Below, one piece after another: positions 44,766 to 55,625 of a stretch of 64,000 nucleotides of DNA. The notes below the pieces were generated by a model, which had not been told where the DNA came from, ran no database searches, and saw only the letters and a program-made list of their open reading frames with translations. This stretch comes from Streptomyces celluloflavus (GTDB lineage Bacteria; Actinomycetota; Actinomycetes; Streptomycetales; Streptomycetaceae): NCBI GenBank assembly GCA_000720995.1, contig JOEL01000010.1, forward strand, positions 62,001-126,000, written 5' to 3'. Every line of letters begins with the position of its first letter. Position 1 is the stretch's first letter. The position numbers and the translations under genes were made by a program.

Positions 44766-45282
44766 GCCGACCGCACCCGGGGCCGGGGGAGCGCCGGGAG
44801 TACCCGGTATCCCGCTCGTCGGCATCGGTACGGATGTGCACGCCTTCGAGCGGGGCCGCGAGCTGTGGTGTGCGGGACTGCGGTGGGAGGGCGAGGAGTA
44901 CGGCCTGGCCGGCCACAGCGACGGCGATGTGGCCGCGCACGCCGCCTGCGACGCGCTGTTCTCGGCGGCCGGTGTCGGCGACCTCGGCGCGCACTTCGGC
45001 ACCGACCGCCCCGAGTGGTCCGGCGCCTCCGGGGTGACGCTGCTGGCCGAGGCCGCGCGCATCGTCCGGGCCGAGGGCTTCGCGATCGGCAATGTCGCGG
45101 TGCAGGTCATCGGCGTCCGCCCGAAGGTCGGCAAGCGGCGGGACGAGGCGCAGCGGGCGCTGTCCGCGGCCGTCGGCGCACCGGTCTCGGTGTCCGGGAC
45201 GACGTCGGACGGGCTGGGGCTGACCGGCCGCGCGGAGGGGCTGGCCGCGGTCGCCACGGCGCTGGTGGTCCGTACGTCCTGA
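44752..45282 (+). CDS. ispF: 2-C-methyl-D-erythritol 2,4-cyclodiphosphate synthase
   Basis: 176 residues from the ATG at 44752, preceded by GGAGG. Cyclises CDP-ME-2-phosphate to MEcPP with release of CMP. Metal motif GIGTDVHAF (Asp/His), [20 protein letters not shown] and [11 protein letters not shown]. Product slightly longer than the usual about 160 owing to an N-terminal extension ([19 protein letters not shown]); a start at 44758 is possible. Confidence 0.95.
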   Translation: MAMSEPTAPGAGGAPGVPGIPLVGIGTDVHAFERGRELWCAGLRWEGEEYGLAGHSDGDVAAHAACDALFSAAGVGDLGAHFGTDRPEWSGASGVTLLAEAARIVRAEGFAIGNVAVQVIGVRPKVGKRRDEAQRALSAAVGAPVSVSGTTSDGLGLTGRAEGLAAVATALVVRTS

Positions 45283-45337
45283 GCCGGCCCCTACGGGCCG
45301 GGGCGCGAACACGCGGACGGTCCCTGACAGGGGTGTC

Positions 45338-45370
45338 CCGGCATTCCCCCGGATGGCGGGGGAATGCCGG
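45338..45370 (+). terminator. Terminator after ispF
   Basis: CCGGCATTCCCCC and GGGGGAATGCCGG form a perfect 13-bp stem with a 7-nt loop; a smaller CCGGCCC/GGGCCGG hairpin sits directly after the stop (45284-45301). Confidence 0.88.
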
Positions 45371-45441
45371 ATGCCTCGCGGATGTTGGGGCACGATCGGA
45401 GTGTTCATGTCCCTCGGTACGGCTCGCAGGAAGGACTCATC

Positions 45442-45846
45442 GTGAGCGCCACGCTGCCCGATGCCCTCAAGAACGTCCTCGACGGCCCGGTCTTCGTGAC
45501 CGTGGTGACGGTCCAGCCGGACGGCAGCCCCCAGGCGTCCCCGGTATGGGTGAAGAGGGACGGTGACGACCTGCTGATCTCGACGACCGTCGGGCGCCGC
45601 AAGGAGACCAACCTCCGCCGCGACCCCCGGGTGACGGTCGTCGTCCAGCCCGCCGACGCCCCGTACACCTACGCCGAGATCCGCGGCTCCGCCACCCTCG
45701 GCACCGAGGGCGGTCAGCAGCTCATCGACGAGCTGTCCAGGAAGTACACGGGGAAGAGCTACGCCGAATTCAACGCGGCGGCCGGTTCGGACGCCGAGCG
45801 GGTGGTCGTCCGGATCACCCCGCGCAAGGTGCTCGGCCGCCTCTGA
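45442..45846 (+). CDS. PPOX-class F420-dependent oxidoreductase
   Basis: 134 residues from a GTG at 45442 after AGGAAGGA. Split beta-barrel flavin/F420-binding fold: VTVVTVQPDGSPQASPVWVK, TTVGRRKETNLRRDPRVTV and AEIRGSATL. Members use F420 or FMN to reduce small substrates or bind heme-like cofactors. The gene lies between ispF and cysS; I think it is an insertion relative to S. coelicolor. Confidence 0.82.
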   Translation: MSATLPDALKNVLDGPVFVTVVTVQPDGSPQASPVWVKRDGDDLLISTTVGRRKETNLRRDPRVTVVVQPADAPYTYAEIRGSATLGTEGGQQLIDELSRKYTGKSYAEFNAAAGSDAERVVVRITPRKVLGRL

Positions 45847-45949
45847 CCGTCCGCCGGCCGCTCCGGCGAATCCGGGGATTGTGACGCTTGTGTATCCCCG
45901 CGGTCCAAGGGGTCGCGGGGCACTGCCCCGTTCCGATTACCCTGGTTCC

Positions 45950-47341
<1,392 letters not shown>

Positions 47342-47457
47342 CCTGCGGCCGAAGCCCGGATTCGCCCTTCCCGGCGCCCGCGGGCGACACTCAATCCATA
47401 CGTACGTACCCACTCCACGTCGCGAGACGTCGAGAGCAGTGAAGAAACAGGTGACCC

Positions 47458-48414
47458 ATGGCCGGCAACAGCCAGCGCAGGAACCGCCGCACGTCCAACA
47501 AGAAGGGCGCGCAGGTCGGCAGCGGCGGCAAGCGGCGCCGGGGCCTGGAAGGCAAGGGGCCGACCCCGCCCGCTTCGGACCGCAAGGGGCATGTCAAGAA
47601 CCGGGTCGCCAACGCCAAGGCGAAGCAGGCCGCCTCGCGCCGCCCCGCCCCGCGCCGCGGCGGTGCGAAGGGCACCTCCGAGCTCGTCGTCGGCCGTAAC
47701 CCGGTCTTCGAGGCGCTGCGCGACGGCGTGCCCGCGACGACGCTCTACGTCCAGCAGTTCATCGACTCCGACGAGCGGGTGCGCGAGGCGCTCCAGCTCG
47801 CCGCGGCGCGCGGCAACATCAACCTGATGGAGGCGCCGCGCCCCGAGCTGGACCGGATGACCAACGGCCTGAACCACCAGGGTCTGGTCCTCCAGGTGCC
47901 GCCGTACGACTACGCGCACCCCGAGGACCTGGCCGCCGCCGCCTTCGACGCCGGTCAGGAGCCGCTGATCGTGGCGCTGGACGGGGTCACCGACCCGCGC
48001 AACCTCGGCGCGGTCGTCCGCTCCGTGTGCGCCTTCGGCGGCCACGGCGTTGTCGTGCCGGAGCGCCGGGCGGCCGGGATGACGGCCGGTGCGTGGAAGA
48101 CCTCGGCGGGCACCGCGGCCCGTACGCCGGTCGCCCGCGCCACCAACCTGACCCGGACCCTGGAGGGGTACCAGAAGGCGGGGCTGACCGTCGTCGGCCT
48201 GGCCGCGGACGGCGAGCTGGAGCTCCAGGACGTCGAGGCGCTGGATGGTCCGCTCGTCATCGTCGTCGGCAGCGAGGGCAAGGGCCTGTCGCGGCTGGTC
48301 GGCGAGACCTGCGATGTGCGGGTGCGGATCCCGATGCCGGGCGGCGCGGAGTCGCTGAACGCCGGTGTCGCCGCGGGCGTGGTCCTGTGGGAGGCGGCGC
48401 GCCGCCGCGCCTGA
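47458..48414 (+). CDS. rlmB: 23S rRNA (guanosine-2'-O-)-methyltransferase, SpoU family
   Basis: 318 residues from the ATG at 47458. The first about 75 residues are Lys/Arg/Gly-rich and likely disordered. Then an L7Ae-like substrate domain and the SPOUT trefoil-knot motifs: [17 protein letters not shown] (motif 1), [13 protein letters not shown] (motif 2), [22 protein letters not shown] (motif 3, written here in part). Modifies G2251 of 23S rRNA by analogy with E. coli. Follows cysS as in other actinobacteria. Confidence 0.92.
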   Translation: MAGNSQRRNRRTSNKKGAQVGSGGKRRRGLEGKGPTPPASDRKGHVKNRVANAKAKQAASRRPAPRRGGAKGTSELVVGRNPVFEALRDGVPATTLYVQQFIDSDERVREALQLAAARGNINLMEAPRPELDRMTNGLNHQGLVLQVPPYDYAHPEDLAAAAFDAGQEPLIVALDGVTDPRNLGAVVRSVCAFGGHGVVVPERRAAGMTAGAWKTSAGTAARTPVARATNLTRTLEGYQKAGLTVVGLAADGELELQDVEALDGPLVIVVGSEGKGLSRLVGETCDVRVRIPMPGGAESLNAGVAAGVVLWEAARRRA

Positions 48415-48429
48415 GCGCACAGCCACCGT

Positions 48430-48458
48430 GTACCGGCCGTCCAGGAGGCGGCCGGTAC
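48430..48458 (+). terminator. Terminator after rlmB
   Basis: GTACCGGCCG and CGGCCGGTAC, perfect 10-bp stem, 9-nt loop, 16 nt after the stop. Confidence 0.82.
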
Positions 48459-48616
48459 GCAGGGGGCGACGGGGTGCCCCGGAGGCGGAAAGACGCCGTA
48501 GTCCAGGGCAAAACCTGACCCTCCGTACGTCTTCCGGTGATCCCGCGAACTTTTGACGGGTCTCGGACAGATCGCCACGGCCGAGGCAGTGTCTTAACCG
48601 CGAGTCACTCGGTTAG

Positions 48617-50248
48617 ATGAGCGTGGACACCAGAACACCCCGCACACCTACGGGGGGACGCTCGCCCGGCTTCGATGACGAGCCGGTCCTGAGCTCGGTC
48701 AAGGTGCCGTGCGATCCGGCGCAGGTCATTGTCAACCACGCCAGCTTCCGGGTGCGGCTCGCCGCACCCGTCGTGAGCAGCATCATGGCCGACACCGCGC
48801 GCGTCCCCGTCATCAGGGGATCGGCCGCCGGTACCAGACGCCGCGCGCCCGTGGTGTGGAGCGGCCGCACGGACCCGGGCGGCGCGGCCGGCGCCACCAC
48901 CCAGCTCCTGCACGCGGTGCGCGACGCGGGCATCGGCCTCGACACCGGCGGCCAGGGCGAGGACGTCGGCACGACCCAGGTCCTGCCCCGGGTCCGCCTC
49001 GACGCCGCAGGCCCCGCGACCGTCGTCGGCCAGCGCGGCCCCGCCGATTCCGACACCCTGCCGCGCGGCGTACGCCCCGTGAGCGGCGCCTACGGCGGCC
49101 GCACCTACGGCGACGGCGGCCGTCTGGACGACGACGCGGACGACGGCCGCTTCGAGGCCCGGGACCGCTACGACGGCGCGCCCAAACGGCACGGTTCCGA
49201 CGCGGTCCGGCACGCGTACTACCCCGGGCGCCGGATGAACCTCGGCGTCGTCCTGCTGCCGCTGCGCATCTTCCTCGGCCTGATCTCCGTCTACGCCGGT
49301 ATGGGCAAGCTCTGCGACCCCGTCTACTTCGACGGCGGCGAGCGGGGCTCGATGGTCAAGTGGCTCCAGTCGCTCGACCCGTGGACGCTGGCCGTTCCGC
49401 TGCGCGACTTCGCCGTCGCGCACCCGGTCGGCGCCGGGCTGTCCGTCGCGTTCCTCCAGGTCGTGGTCGGCGTGCTGACCATCTGCGGTCTCTGGCAGCG
49501 GCTCGCCGCCTCGTTCGGCGCCCTGCTCTCCGCGGCCCTGCTGATGACCGTCAGCTGGCGCACCATCCCGGCCTACGACGCGCCCGACATCATCAACCTC
49601 GCCGCCTGGAGCCCGCTGATCATCGCGGGCGCGCCGGTCTACTCCATGGACGCCCGGCTGGCCGGTGAGGCATGGCGGCGGCTCGGCCCGCGCGTCGAGG
49701 TCGCCGACCTGCGGCGCCGGGTGCTGCGCCGGGGTGCCGTGCTGACGGCCGTGGTGGCCGGCCTGACGCTGCTCGTCGGCTCGCTGCTCGGCGGCGCCGT
49801 ACGGTCCTCCTCGGTGCCGACCATGCCGCGGCCCGGTGAGCCCCCGGTCAACAACCTGCCCGGTTCGCCGCTGCCCCGCCCCGGCGAGAGCCACGCCCGG
49901 CCCGGCCAGGGCCACACCGGCAGCAGCGCGCCGCAGCACCGGGGCAAGCCCTCCGCGAGCGCCTCGCCCACGAAGGACAAGCCCGGCAAGCCGTCCGCCT
50001 CCACGCCGGGGCGGGTGCCGTCCACCGACGTCACCACCACCCGCGGCACCACCGCCCACCGGCCCGGTGCGACCACCAGCGGCACACCGGCGCAGCGGGT
50101 GCCGAGCCGGACCCCGGGAGTGACCCACGCGCCGCCGTCCTCGGGCGGCACCGGCGGGGGCACCAGCGGCGGCACGGGTGGCGGCGGCACCGGTGGCCTC
50201 GGCGGCGACTCCGGCCGCGGCAGCACACTCGGCGGTCTCCTGGGCTGA
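48617..50248 (+). CDS. DoxX-family membrane protein with long low-complexity tail
   Basis: 543 residues. Residues 1-200 are hydrophilic and variable. A four-helix DoxX domain follows at about 205-345 (LGVVLLPLRIFLGLISVYAG, LSVAFLQVVVGVLTICGLWQ, ASFGALLSAALLMTVSWRTI). Then another helix (VLTAVVAGLTLLVGSLLGGA) and a Ser/Thr/Pro/Gly-rich extracytoplasmic tail from about 400. DoxX proteins are involved in redox and oxidative-stress responses. TAACCG-N9-CGGTTA (48595-48615) lies directly before the ATG, and no Shine-Dalgarno is seen. Confidence 0.83.
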   Translation: MSVDTRTPRTPTGGRSPGFDDEPVLSSVKVPCDPAQVIVNHASFRVRLAAPVVSSIMADTARVPVIRGSAAGTRRRAPVVWSGRTDPGGAAGATTQLLHAVRDAGIGLDTGGQGEDVGTTQVLPRVRLDAAGPATVVGQRGPADSDTLPRGVRPVSGAYGGRTYGDGGRLDDDADDGRFEARDRYDGAPKRHGSDAVRHAYYPGRRMNLGVVLLPLRIFLGLISVYAGMGKLCDPVYFDGGERGSMVKWLQSLDPWTLAVPLRDFAVAHPVGAGLSVAFLQVVVGVLTICGLWQRLAASFGALLSAALLMTVSWRTIPAYDAPDIINLAAWSPLIIAGAPVYSMDARLAGEAWRRLGPRVEVADLRRRVLRRGAVLTAVVAGLTLLVGSLLGGAVRSSSVPTMPRPGEPPVNNLPGSPLPRPGESHARPGQGHTGSSAPQHRGKPSASASPTKDKPGKPSASTPGRVPSTDVTTTRGTTAHRPGATTSGTPAQRVPSRTPGVTHAPPSSGGTGGGTSGGTGGGGTGGLGGDSGRGSTLGGLLG

Positions 50249-50294
50249 CCCCGCCGGATCCCGCCGGCCCACCGACCGCGCCCTCGCCGCGCGA

Positions 50295-50373
50295 CCTGTC
50301 CCCGACCGCCCCGATCCCGTACGGCTCGGCTCCACTCGACGAGCCGGTGCGGCGGAGGGCGGTCGGGGACAGG
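50295..50373. terminator. Large bidirectional hairpin terminator
   Basis: CCTGTCCCCGACCGCCC (50295-50311) pairs perfectly with 50357-50373 (17 bp). An inner stem CGGCTCG/CGAGCCG lies in the 45-nt loop. Placed between two convergent genes. Confidence 0.85.
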
Positions 50374-50474
50374 CGTGTGCGGGGGCGCGGGACGTACGGG
50401 AACGGGCCCGTGGTCGCGGGTTACGAGCGGGGCTTACGGCGCCGCCGGGCCGCTCCAGGTGTTCCCGGAGGGGC

Positions 50475-51203
50475 TCAACGGCCCTGTGCGCGCAGTTCCT
50501 CGGCGGCCTCGGTGAGGTCCTTGGCCGTGTCGATGGCGCGCCAGTACGCCCCGTGCGGGAGCGGATAGCCGGCCAGCCGGCGTTCGCGGGCGAGGCGGGG
50601 GAAGGTGGTGCGCTCGTGGTCGCCGCGGACCGGCAGCAGGTCCCTGAAGGCGGCGGAGAAGACGTAGACGCCCGCGTTGATGAGATACGGCGAGGGCGGC
50701 GACTCGATGAAGTCCAGGACGTGACCGAACTCGTCGGTCTCCACGGCGCCCCAGGGAATCCGCGGGCGGGCCAGCGCGAGGGTGGCCTCGGCGCCGCGCT
50801 CATGGTGGAAGGCGGCCATCTCGCGGAGCGGGAAGCGGGTCCAGATATCGCCGTTGGTGGCGTACCAGGGCTCGTCCGGGCGGGGGAGCGAGGCGGCGGC
50901 GTACCTGAGGCCGCCGCCGCGGCCCAGCGGCTCGGTCTCGACGACGGTCGTGACGCGCAGCGGCAGCCGGGCCCGGGACAGCCAGTCCTGGAGCACCTCG
51001 GCGAGGTGGCCGCAGGAGACCACCGCGTCGGTGACGCCTTCCGCGGCCAGCCAGGTCAGCTGGTGGCCGATGATCGGGGTTCCGGTACCGGGAATCTCGA
51101 CCATCGGCTTGGGCCGGTCATCGGTGTACGGACGGAGACGCGAGCCCTGGCCGCCGGCCAGGACCACGGCCTGTGTGGGGTACGGGAACGGAGGGACGGT
51201 CAT
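50475..51203 (-). CDS. Nucleotidyltransferase (sugar-1-phosphate type)
   Basis: 242 residues from the ATG at 51203 (MTVPPFPYPTQAVVLAGGQG). The NTP-binding signature QAVVLAGGQGSRLRPYTDDRPKPMVEI is typical of glucose-1-phosphate thymidylyl- and mannose-1-phosphate guanylyltransferases. YATNGDIWT carries the catalytic metal Asp, and LINAGVYVF the sugar-binding block. No acyltransferase domain. Exact sugar unknown. Conserved beside msiK in S. coelicolor as I remember. Confidence 0.82.
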   Translation of the reverse strand: MTVPPFPYPTQAVVLAGGQGSRLRPYTDDRPKPMVEIPGTGTPIIGHQLTWLAAEGVTDAVVSCGHLAEVLQDWLSRARLPLRVTTVVETEPLGRGGGLRYAAASLPRPDEPWYATNGDIWTRFPLREMAAFHHERGAEATLALARPRIPWGAVETDEFGHVLDFIESPPSPYLINAGVYVFSAAFRDLLPVRGDHERTTFPRLARERRLAGYPLPHGAYWRAIDTAKDLTEAAEELRAQGR

Positions 51204-51256
51204 GATTCGCACCCTAGGCGGTGCGAGCGGGGGTCACGGGGCGAGCTGAGCGGGGA

Positions 51257-51673
51257 TCACTGGGCGGCGGCGACGCCGGTGGCGAAGGAGGTGTCGCAGA
51301 CGGGGCGGGAGTACGCCTGGGCGCGGTGTGCGGCACCGTACTTGGCGACCGCGGCGCGGCCGAGGGCACGGGCGATGGAGGCGCAGTGCCGGGCCAGTGA
51401 CGGGCGTTCGGTGGTCGCCTCCTGGAGGTGGGTCAGGGCGACGCCTGGGTCCTTCTCCTGGAGCTCGACGAGCAGGTGGTCGCGGAGGACGTCCTGCGGG
51501 GAGCGGGGCGTGGCCTTGGTGGAAGCCTTCCCGGAGGAGGCGGTCAGCACCTGCGACCTCGTGGCCGTCGAGGACCACGGGACGCGGGTGACCGCGAGGG
51601 TCCCGGAGAGGACGAGGACGACGGGGAGGACCAGGGCGAGGGTTCGGCCGATGCGGCGGGCTGCGGAGTTCAC
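51257..51673 (-). CDS. Exported hypothetical protein
   Basis: 138 residues. N-terminus ARRIGRTLALVLPVVLVLSG is a signal peptide or anchor. The mature part is short, Ser/Thr-rich at first, then helical (VLRDHLLVELQEKDPGVAL, RHCASIARALGRAAVAKYG), with two Cys that could form a disulfide. No family recognised. Upstream gene on the same strand is msiK, 230 bp away, with a terminator between. Confidence 0.65.
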   Translation of the reverse strand: MNSAARRIGRTLALVLPVVLVLSGTLAVTRVPWSSTATRSQVLTASSGKASTKATPRSPQDVLRDHLLVELQEKDPGVALTHLQEATTERPSLARHCASIARALGRAAVAKYGAAHRAQAYSRPVCDTSFATGVAAAQ

Positions 51674-51808
51674 GGAGGTGATGGTAGCGAGGAGTGATGA
51701 TTTGGCGACATTTCGTCACCTTATCGGGGGACGGAATGGCTCGTCGGTGCGGTTGTGGGGTTGACGTACAGGTGCGAAAAGACGGTTCCCGGGGGCGGCG
51801 AAGACAGA

Positions 51809-51848
51809 CGGCGGCGGTGCCGGGGTGCGGAACCCGGCACCGCCGCCG
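51809..51848 (-). terminator. Terminator after msiK
   Basis: CGGCGGCGGTGCCGGG and its exact complement form a 16-bp stem with an 8-nt loop, 56 nt past the msiK stop. Confidence 0.88.
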
Positions 51849-51903
51849 CGGTGACATGCGGGGTGCGCGGGGGCCGGTCGGCCGTCCCGCGCACCGGGGT
51901 GGA

Positions 51904-53040
51904 TCAGTCGGAGAGGCGCTCGCCCGTCTTCGTCGAGAAGACGTGCGTTTCACCCGGCCGGGGCACGACGTGCAGCGTCGCGCCCTTGGCCGGGACCTCG
52001 CGGCCGTTGACCCGGACGACCAGGTCCTTCACCGCACCGCCGACCTCGGCGGTGCCGTACACGAAGCCGTCGGCGCCGAGCTCCTCGACGACATTGACCG
52101 TGACGGCCAGACCCGCCGGGGCGTCCTCGCTGCCCTTGGCCAGCGACTGCGCGGCGGCGCCGTTCCGCTCGACGATCTCGAAGTGCTCGGGGCGGACACC
52201 CACCGTCACCGTCGTGTCGCCGTTGTTGGCGGCCGTGGTGAGCGCCTCACGGTTGACCGGGATGACGCTGTTGCCGAACTTCACACCGCCGTCGGTGATC
52301 GGCACCTCGACCAGGTTCATCGCCGGGGAGCCGATGAAACCCGCGACGAAGAGGTTGTTGGGGCGGTCGTACATGTTGCGCGGCGAGTCGACCTGCTGGA
52401 GCAGACCGTCCTTGAGGACGGCGACGCGGTCGCCCATCGTCAGTGCCTCGACCTGGTCGTGGGTGACGTAGACCATCGTGATGCCCAGGCGGCGCTGAAG
52501 GCTCGCGATCTGCGTACGGGTCTGGACGCGGAGCTTGGCGTCCAGGTTGGACAGCGGCTCGTCCATGAGGAAGACCTGCGGCTCCCGGACGATCGCCCGG
52601 CCCATCGCGACACGCTGCCGCTGACCGCCCGAGAGCGCCTTGGGCTTGCGGCCCAGGTACTCGGTGAGGTCGAGCATCTTCGCCGCGTCCTCGACCTTCT
52701 GGCGGATCTCGGTCTTCGACACACCGGCGATCTTGAGCGCGAAGCCCATGTTGTCGGCGACGGTCATGTGCGGGTAGAGCGCGTAGTTCTGGAACACCAT
52801 GGCGATGTCCCGGTCCTTGGGCGGCAGATGCGTGACGTCGCGGTCGCCGATGCGGATGACGCCGCTGTCAACGTCCTCCAGCCCCGCGAGCATGCGCAGC
52901 GAGGTGGACTTTCCGCAGCCGGACGGGCCGACCAGGACGAGGAATTCGCCGTCCTCGATGGCGATGTCGAGCTTGTCGACGGCGGGCTTTTCGGAACCCG
53001 GGTAGATGCGGGTTGCCTGTTCGTACGTGACCGTGGCCAT
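51904..53040 (-). CDS. msiK: Multiple sugar-import ATPase MsiK
   Basis: 378 residues from the ATG at 53040 (MATVTYEQATRIYPG). MalK-type ATPase: Walker A GPSGCGKST, Q-loop FQNYALYPHMTV, signature LSGGQRQRVAMGRA, Walker B VFLMDEPLSNLD and H-loop VTHDQVEAL, then the C-terminal regulatory OB-fold (VGVRPEHFEI, PRPGETHVFS). MsiK energises several sugar ABC importers (cellobiose, maltose, chitobiose) that lack their own ATPase. Length equals the streptomycete protein. Confidence 0.93.
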   Translation of the reverse strand: MATVTYEQATRIYPGSEKPAVDKLDIAIEDGEFLVLVGPSGCGKSTSLRMLAGLEDVDSGVIRIGDRDVTHLPPKDRDIAMVFQNYALYPHMTVADNMGFALKIAGVSKTEIRQKVEDAAKMLDLTEYLGRKPKALSGGQRQRVAMGRAIVREPQVFLMDEPLSNLDAKLRVQTRTQIASLQRRLGITMVYVTHDQVEALTMGDRVAVLKDGLLQQVDSPRNMYDRPNNLFVAGFIGSPAMNLVEVPITDGGVKFGNSVIPVNREALTTAANNGDTTVTVGVRPEHFEIVERNGAAAQSLAKGSEDAPAGLAVTVNVVEELGADGFVYGTAEVGGAVKDLVVRVNGREVPAKGATLHVVPRPGETHVFSTKTGERLSD

Positions 53041-53244
53041 GTCGAGGTGTCCCTTCACCGGCAGGAACGTGCCGGACGATCCGAGTAAAGGAGTGGCGCG
53101 GCCGAATGGGCCGCCCAGTGGTGTAGTCCACTGCCGCGGACTGTGCGCGACGTTACCCGCGCCGGGGTCCGGTGTCAGTAGTACGAAGGTCACGAAATTA
53201 TGGGGACCGGCATCCGGCGCGCCTGGGTACACTTCTTCCGGCAC

Positions 53245-53318
53245 GCCTCCTTAGCTCAGCTGGCCAGAGCACCGCTCTTGTAAAGCGAAGGTCGTCGGTT
53301 CGAATCCGACAGGGGGCT
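53245..53318 (+). tRNA. tRNA-Thr (anticodon TGT)
   Basis: 74 nt. Acceptor stem GCCTCCT/AGGGGGC with discriminator T; D-arm TTAGCTCAGCTGG; anticodon loop CTTGTAA; T-arm GTCGG-TTCGAAT-CCGAC. No CCA is encoded. An integrase scar follows 85 nt downstream. Confidence 0.95.
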
Positions 53319-53335
53319 CTGTGTTTGAGCAGGGA

Positions 53336-53369
53336 AGAAGCCCCGAGCCGGTGATGGCTCGGGGCTTCT
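53336..53369. terminator. Terminator after tRNA-Thr
   Basis: AGAAGCCCCGAGCC pairs perfectly with GGCTCGGGGCTTCT (14 bp, 6-nt loop GGTGAT). Confidence 0.85.
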
Positions 53370-53402
53370 GGCATCTGTGGGTGACATCGACGGGGACGGG
53401 TG

Positions 53403-53630
53403 GTTCCGGTTGATCCTGCGTTTCAGCAGTTGGTCCAAGTGGCTGATCGCTTCTTGATGGGCGTCCTGGGTGTCCTGGGCGACGTGGGTGTGGCGGGTGT
53501 AGACGTTCGTGGGCATGGTCATGCCGATCTGGCTGTGGCTGTGGATCTCCATCAGGACGGGTGGGGCACGTCGGCCGTGGTGAGCGGGGTGGCGCGGCGG
53601 TGTCGGGCGTCGTGGAGGCGGATCGTTACG
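53403..53630 (-). pseudogene. Tyrosine integrase C-terminal relic
   Basis: In one minus-strand frame TIRLHDARHRRATPLTTADV is the HxxR block; after a frameshift at about 53560 the next frame gives VLMEIHSHSQIGMTM and VYTRHTHV with the catalytic Tyr, then EAISHLDQLLKRRINRN. So the last about 75 codons of an integrase remain, split between two frames. It lies at the 3' side of tRNA-Thr, a usual integration site. Confidence 0.75.
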
Positions 53631-53793
53631 GAGCAGAGGTTCTCCGTGCCACACCCGGGCCATATCCAGCGGGAGTCACGGGGAACAGCGATGATCGGCG
53701 GGCGAACGTTCCCCGGTCCGCCTGCATGGACAGTTCGCAGGTCGGAGGGATTCTCGCCCCACCTCGCCCCTAAAAAGCGGTTGTCCATCGCGC

Positions 53794-54105
53794 TCACTGA
53801 GTCCACACCTGCTGGAACTCTTCAGCCGGGATGGCCTCCACGGGATCCTCTTCGGGGTCGATCGCTTGGTCCGTGAGGAAGCCGTGGCCGTCCTCCAGGT
53901 GCTGCCAGCTGTACCGGTGGAGTTGGCCGGTCGAAGTCAGCTCGGCTTGCTTGATGACGATCAACTCGCCGCGGTCGTGTACGGCCTCGAAGTGCCAGAG
54001 ACCGCCGTCCTCGTCGGCGTGGCGGAAGTGGTGGCGCAGGGTGGCGCTCTCATCGAGCGCTCGGTAGTACGCCACGGTCTCAGCGATGCGTGCCAGGTCA
54101 GCCAT
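53794..54105 (-). CDS. Small hypothetical acidic protein
   Basis: 103 residues from the ATG at 54105. Soluble and strongly acidic (FRHADEDGGLWHFEAVHDRG; DPEEDPVEAIPAEEFQQVW). It looks alpha/beta, with several Trp. No family recognised. It lies between the integrase relic and the M24 peptidase, possibly as leftover cargo. Confidence 0.5.
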   Translation of the reverse strand: MADLARIAETVAYYRALDESATLRHHFRHADEDGGLWHFEAVHDRGELIVIKQAELTSTGQLHRYSWQHLEDGHGFLTDQAIDPEEDPVEAIPAEEFQQVWTQ

Positions 54106-54306
54106 AAGAGCATCGTGTCAGCGAGCGCACTTGGGTGCACCGGTCCGAGATCTGCGAGGTGGTGTGGACGGTGGGGCGCAGGTCGCTCGCTGTCGGGGCG
54201 GGGGAGGGGAGGGGGAAGGGCCTGGGTGGGGCTGGTGGGGTCGATGGAGCGGGTGGGGTGGGGTTTTGGACGGGCCGCGGGGCGTCGGCGGCGTAAATTC
54301 ACCGGC

Positions 54307-55422
54307 ATGGTGATTTCGATGACGCGTGACGACTACGAGCGGCGGATGGAACGGGCGGGCCGGGTCGCCGCCAACGTCGGGCTGGCCGGGCTGATCGTGA
54401 CGCCGGGGCCGGATCTGACGTGGCTGTGCGGCTACCGGCCGACCGCGGAGACCGAGCGGCTGACCGCCCTGGTCATCGCCGCCGGCCGGCGGCCGCGGCT
54501 GCTGGTGCCCGTACTGGAGCAGCCCGACGCGGAGCGGGCCGCCGGCGCCGGGGCCATGGACGTGACGGGCTGGCGGGACGGTGCGAACCCGTACAACGAG
54601 CTGGCGAAGTGGCTCGACCCGCAAGGGCGTTACGGGATGTCGGACGCGACGTGGGCGATGCATCTGCTGGGGCTTCAGCGGGCGCTGCCGGAGAGCGCGT
54701 ACGGCGCACTGACGGAGGTGCTGCCGATGCTGCGCGCCGTCAAGGACGTGCACGAGGTGGAGCGGCTGGCGGCGGCCGGGGCGGCGGCGGACGCGACGTA
54801 CGAGGCGATCCTCGGCGTGCGCTTCGCCGGGCGGCGGGAGCACGAGGTGGCGGCGGATCTGGCGCGGCTGCTGACCGAGCACGGGCACAGCCAGGTGGAC
54901 TTCACCGTCGTCGGATCGGGCCCCAACGGTGCCAATCCGCACCATGAGGCGGGCGACCGGGTCATCGGCGACGGCGACATGGTCGTGCTCGACTTCGGCG
55001 GCCTCAAGGACGGGTACGGGTCGGACACGACGCGGACCGTGCACGTGGGCGAGCCGACCGCGGAGGAGCGGAATGTGCACGACATCGTGCGGGAGGCGCA
55101 GCAGGCGGCGTTCGAGGCGGTGCGGCCCGGGGTGGCGTGCCAGGAGATCGACCGGGTGGCCAGGAAGGTGATCAAGGCCGCGGGGTACGGCGAGTACTTC
55201 ATCCACCGGACCGGGCACGGCATCGGGGTGACCACGCACGAACCGCCGTACATGGTCGAGGGCGAGCATCTGCCGCTGGTACCGGGGATGTGCTTCTCGA
55301 TCGAACCGGGCATCTATCTGCCGGGCCGGTTCGGGGTGCGGATCGAGGACATCGTGACGTGCACGGAATCGGGCGGGCGGCGGCTGAACGAGACGGCGCG
55401 GGAGATGGCGGTGGTGAGTTAG
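54307..55422 (+). CDS. M24-family Xaa-Pro aminopeptidase
   Basis: 371 residues from the ATG at 54307; TAAATT ends 7 nt upstream, so probably leaderless. Creatinase-type N-domain (1-130), then the pita-bread catalytic domain with metal ligands Asp (VVLDFGG), Asp (GSDTTRTV), His (RTGHGIGVTTHEP), Glu (SIEPGIYLPG) and Glu (GVRIEDIVT). Removes N-terminal residues preceding proline. Cytoplasmic. Confidence 0.92.
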   Translation: MVISMTRDDYERRMERAGRVAANVGLAGLIVTPGPDLTWLCGYRPTAETERLTALVIAAGRRPRLLVPVLEQPDAERAAGAGAMDVTGWRDGANPYNELAKWLDPQGRYGMSDATWAMHLLGLQRALPESAYGALTEVLPMLRAVKDVHEVERLAAAGAAADATYEAILGVRFAGRREHEVAADLARLLTEHGHSQVDFTVVGSGPNGANPHHEAGDRVIGDGDMVVLDFGGLKDGYGSDTTRTVHVGEPTAEERNVHDIVREAQQAAFEAVRPGVACQEIDRVARKVIKAAGYGEYFIHRTGHGIGVTTHEPPYMVEGEHLPLVPGMCFSIEPGIYLPGRFGVRIEDIVTCTESGGRRLNETAREMAVVS

Positions 55423-55625
55423 GCGGGGTGGGGCCTGCTTTCGGCGGTGCGGGAGGAGCGGACAGGGGCGGACGGGGATGGGCGGTAGGGCCGTCCGTGA
55501 CCTGCTCGTCCCTGTTTCCGCTCCCGGCTCCGTCCCCGCTTCCGTCCCCCGCTTCCGTCCCCCCGTCCTCCTCATGGGGACGGGGGACAGCGACGGAGCC
55601 GGGGATGACGGTCGGCGGGAGTCCG

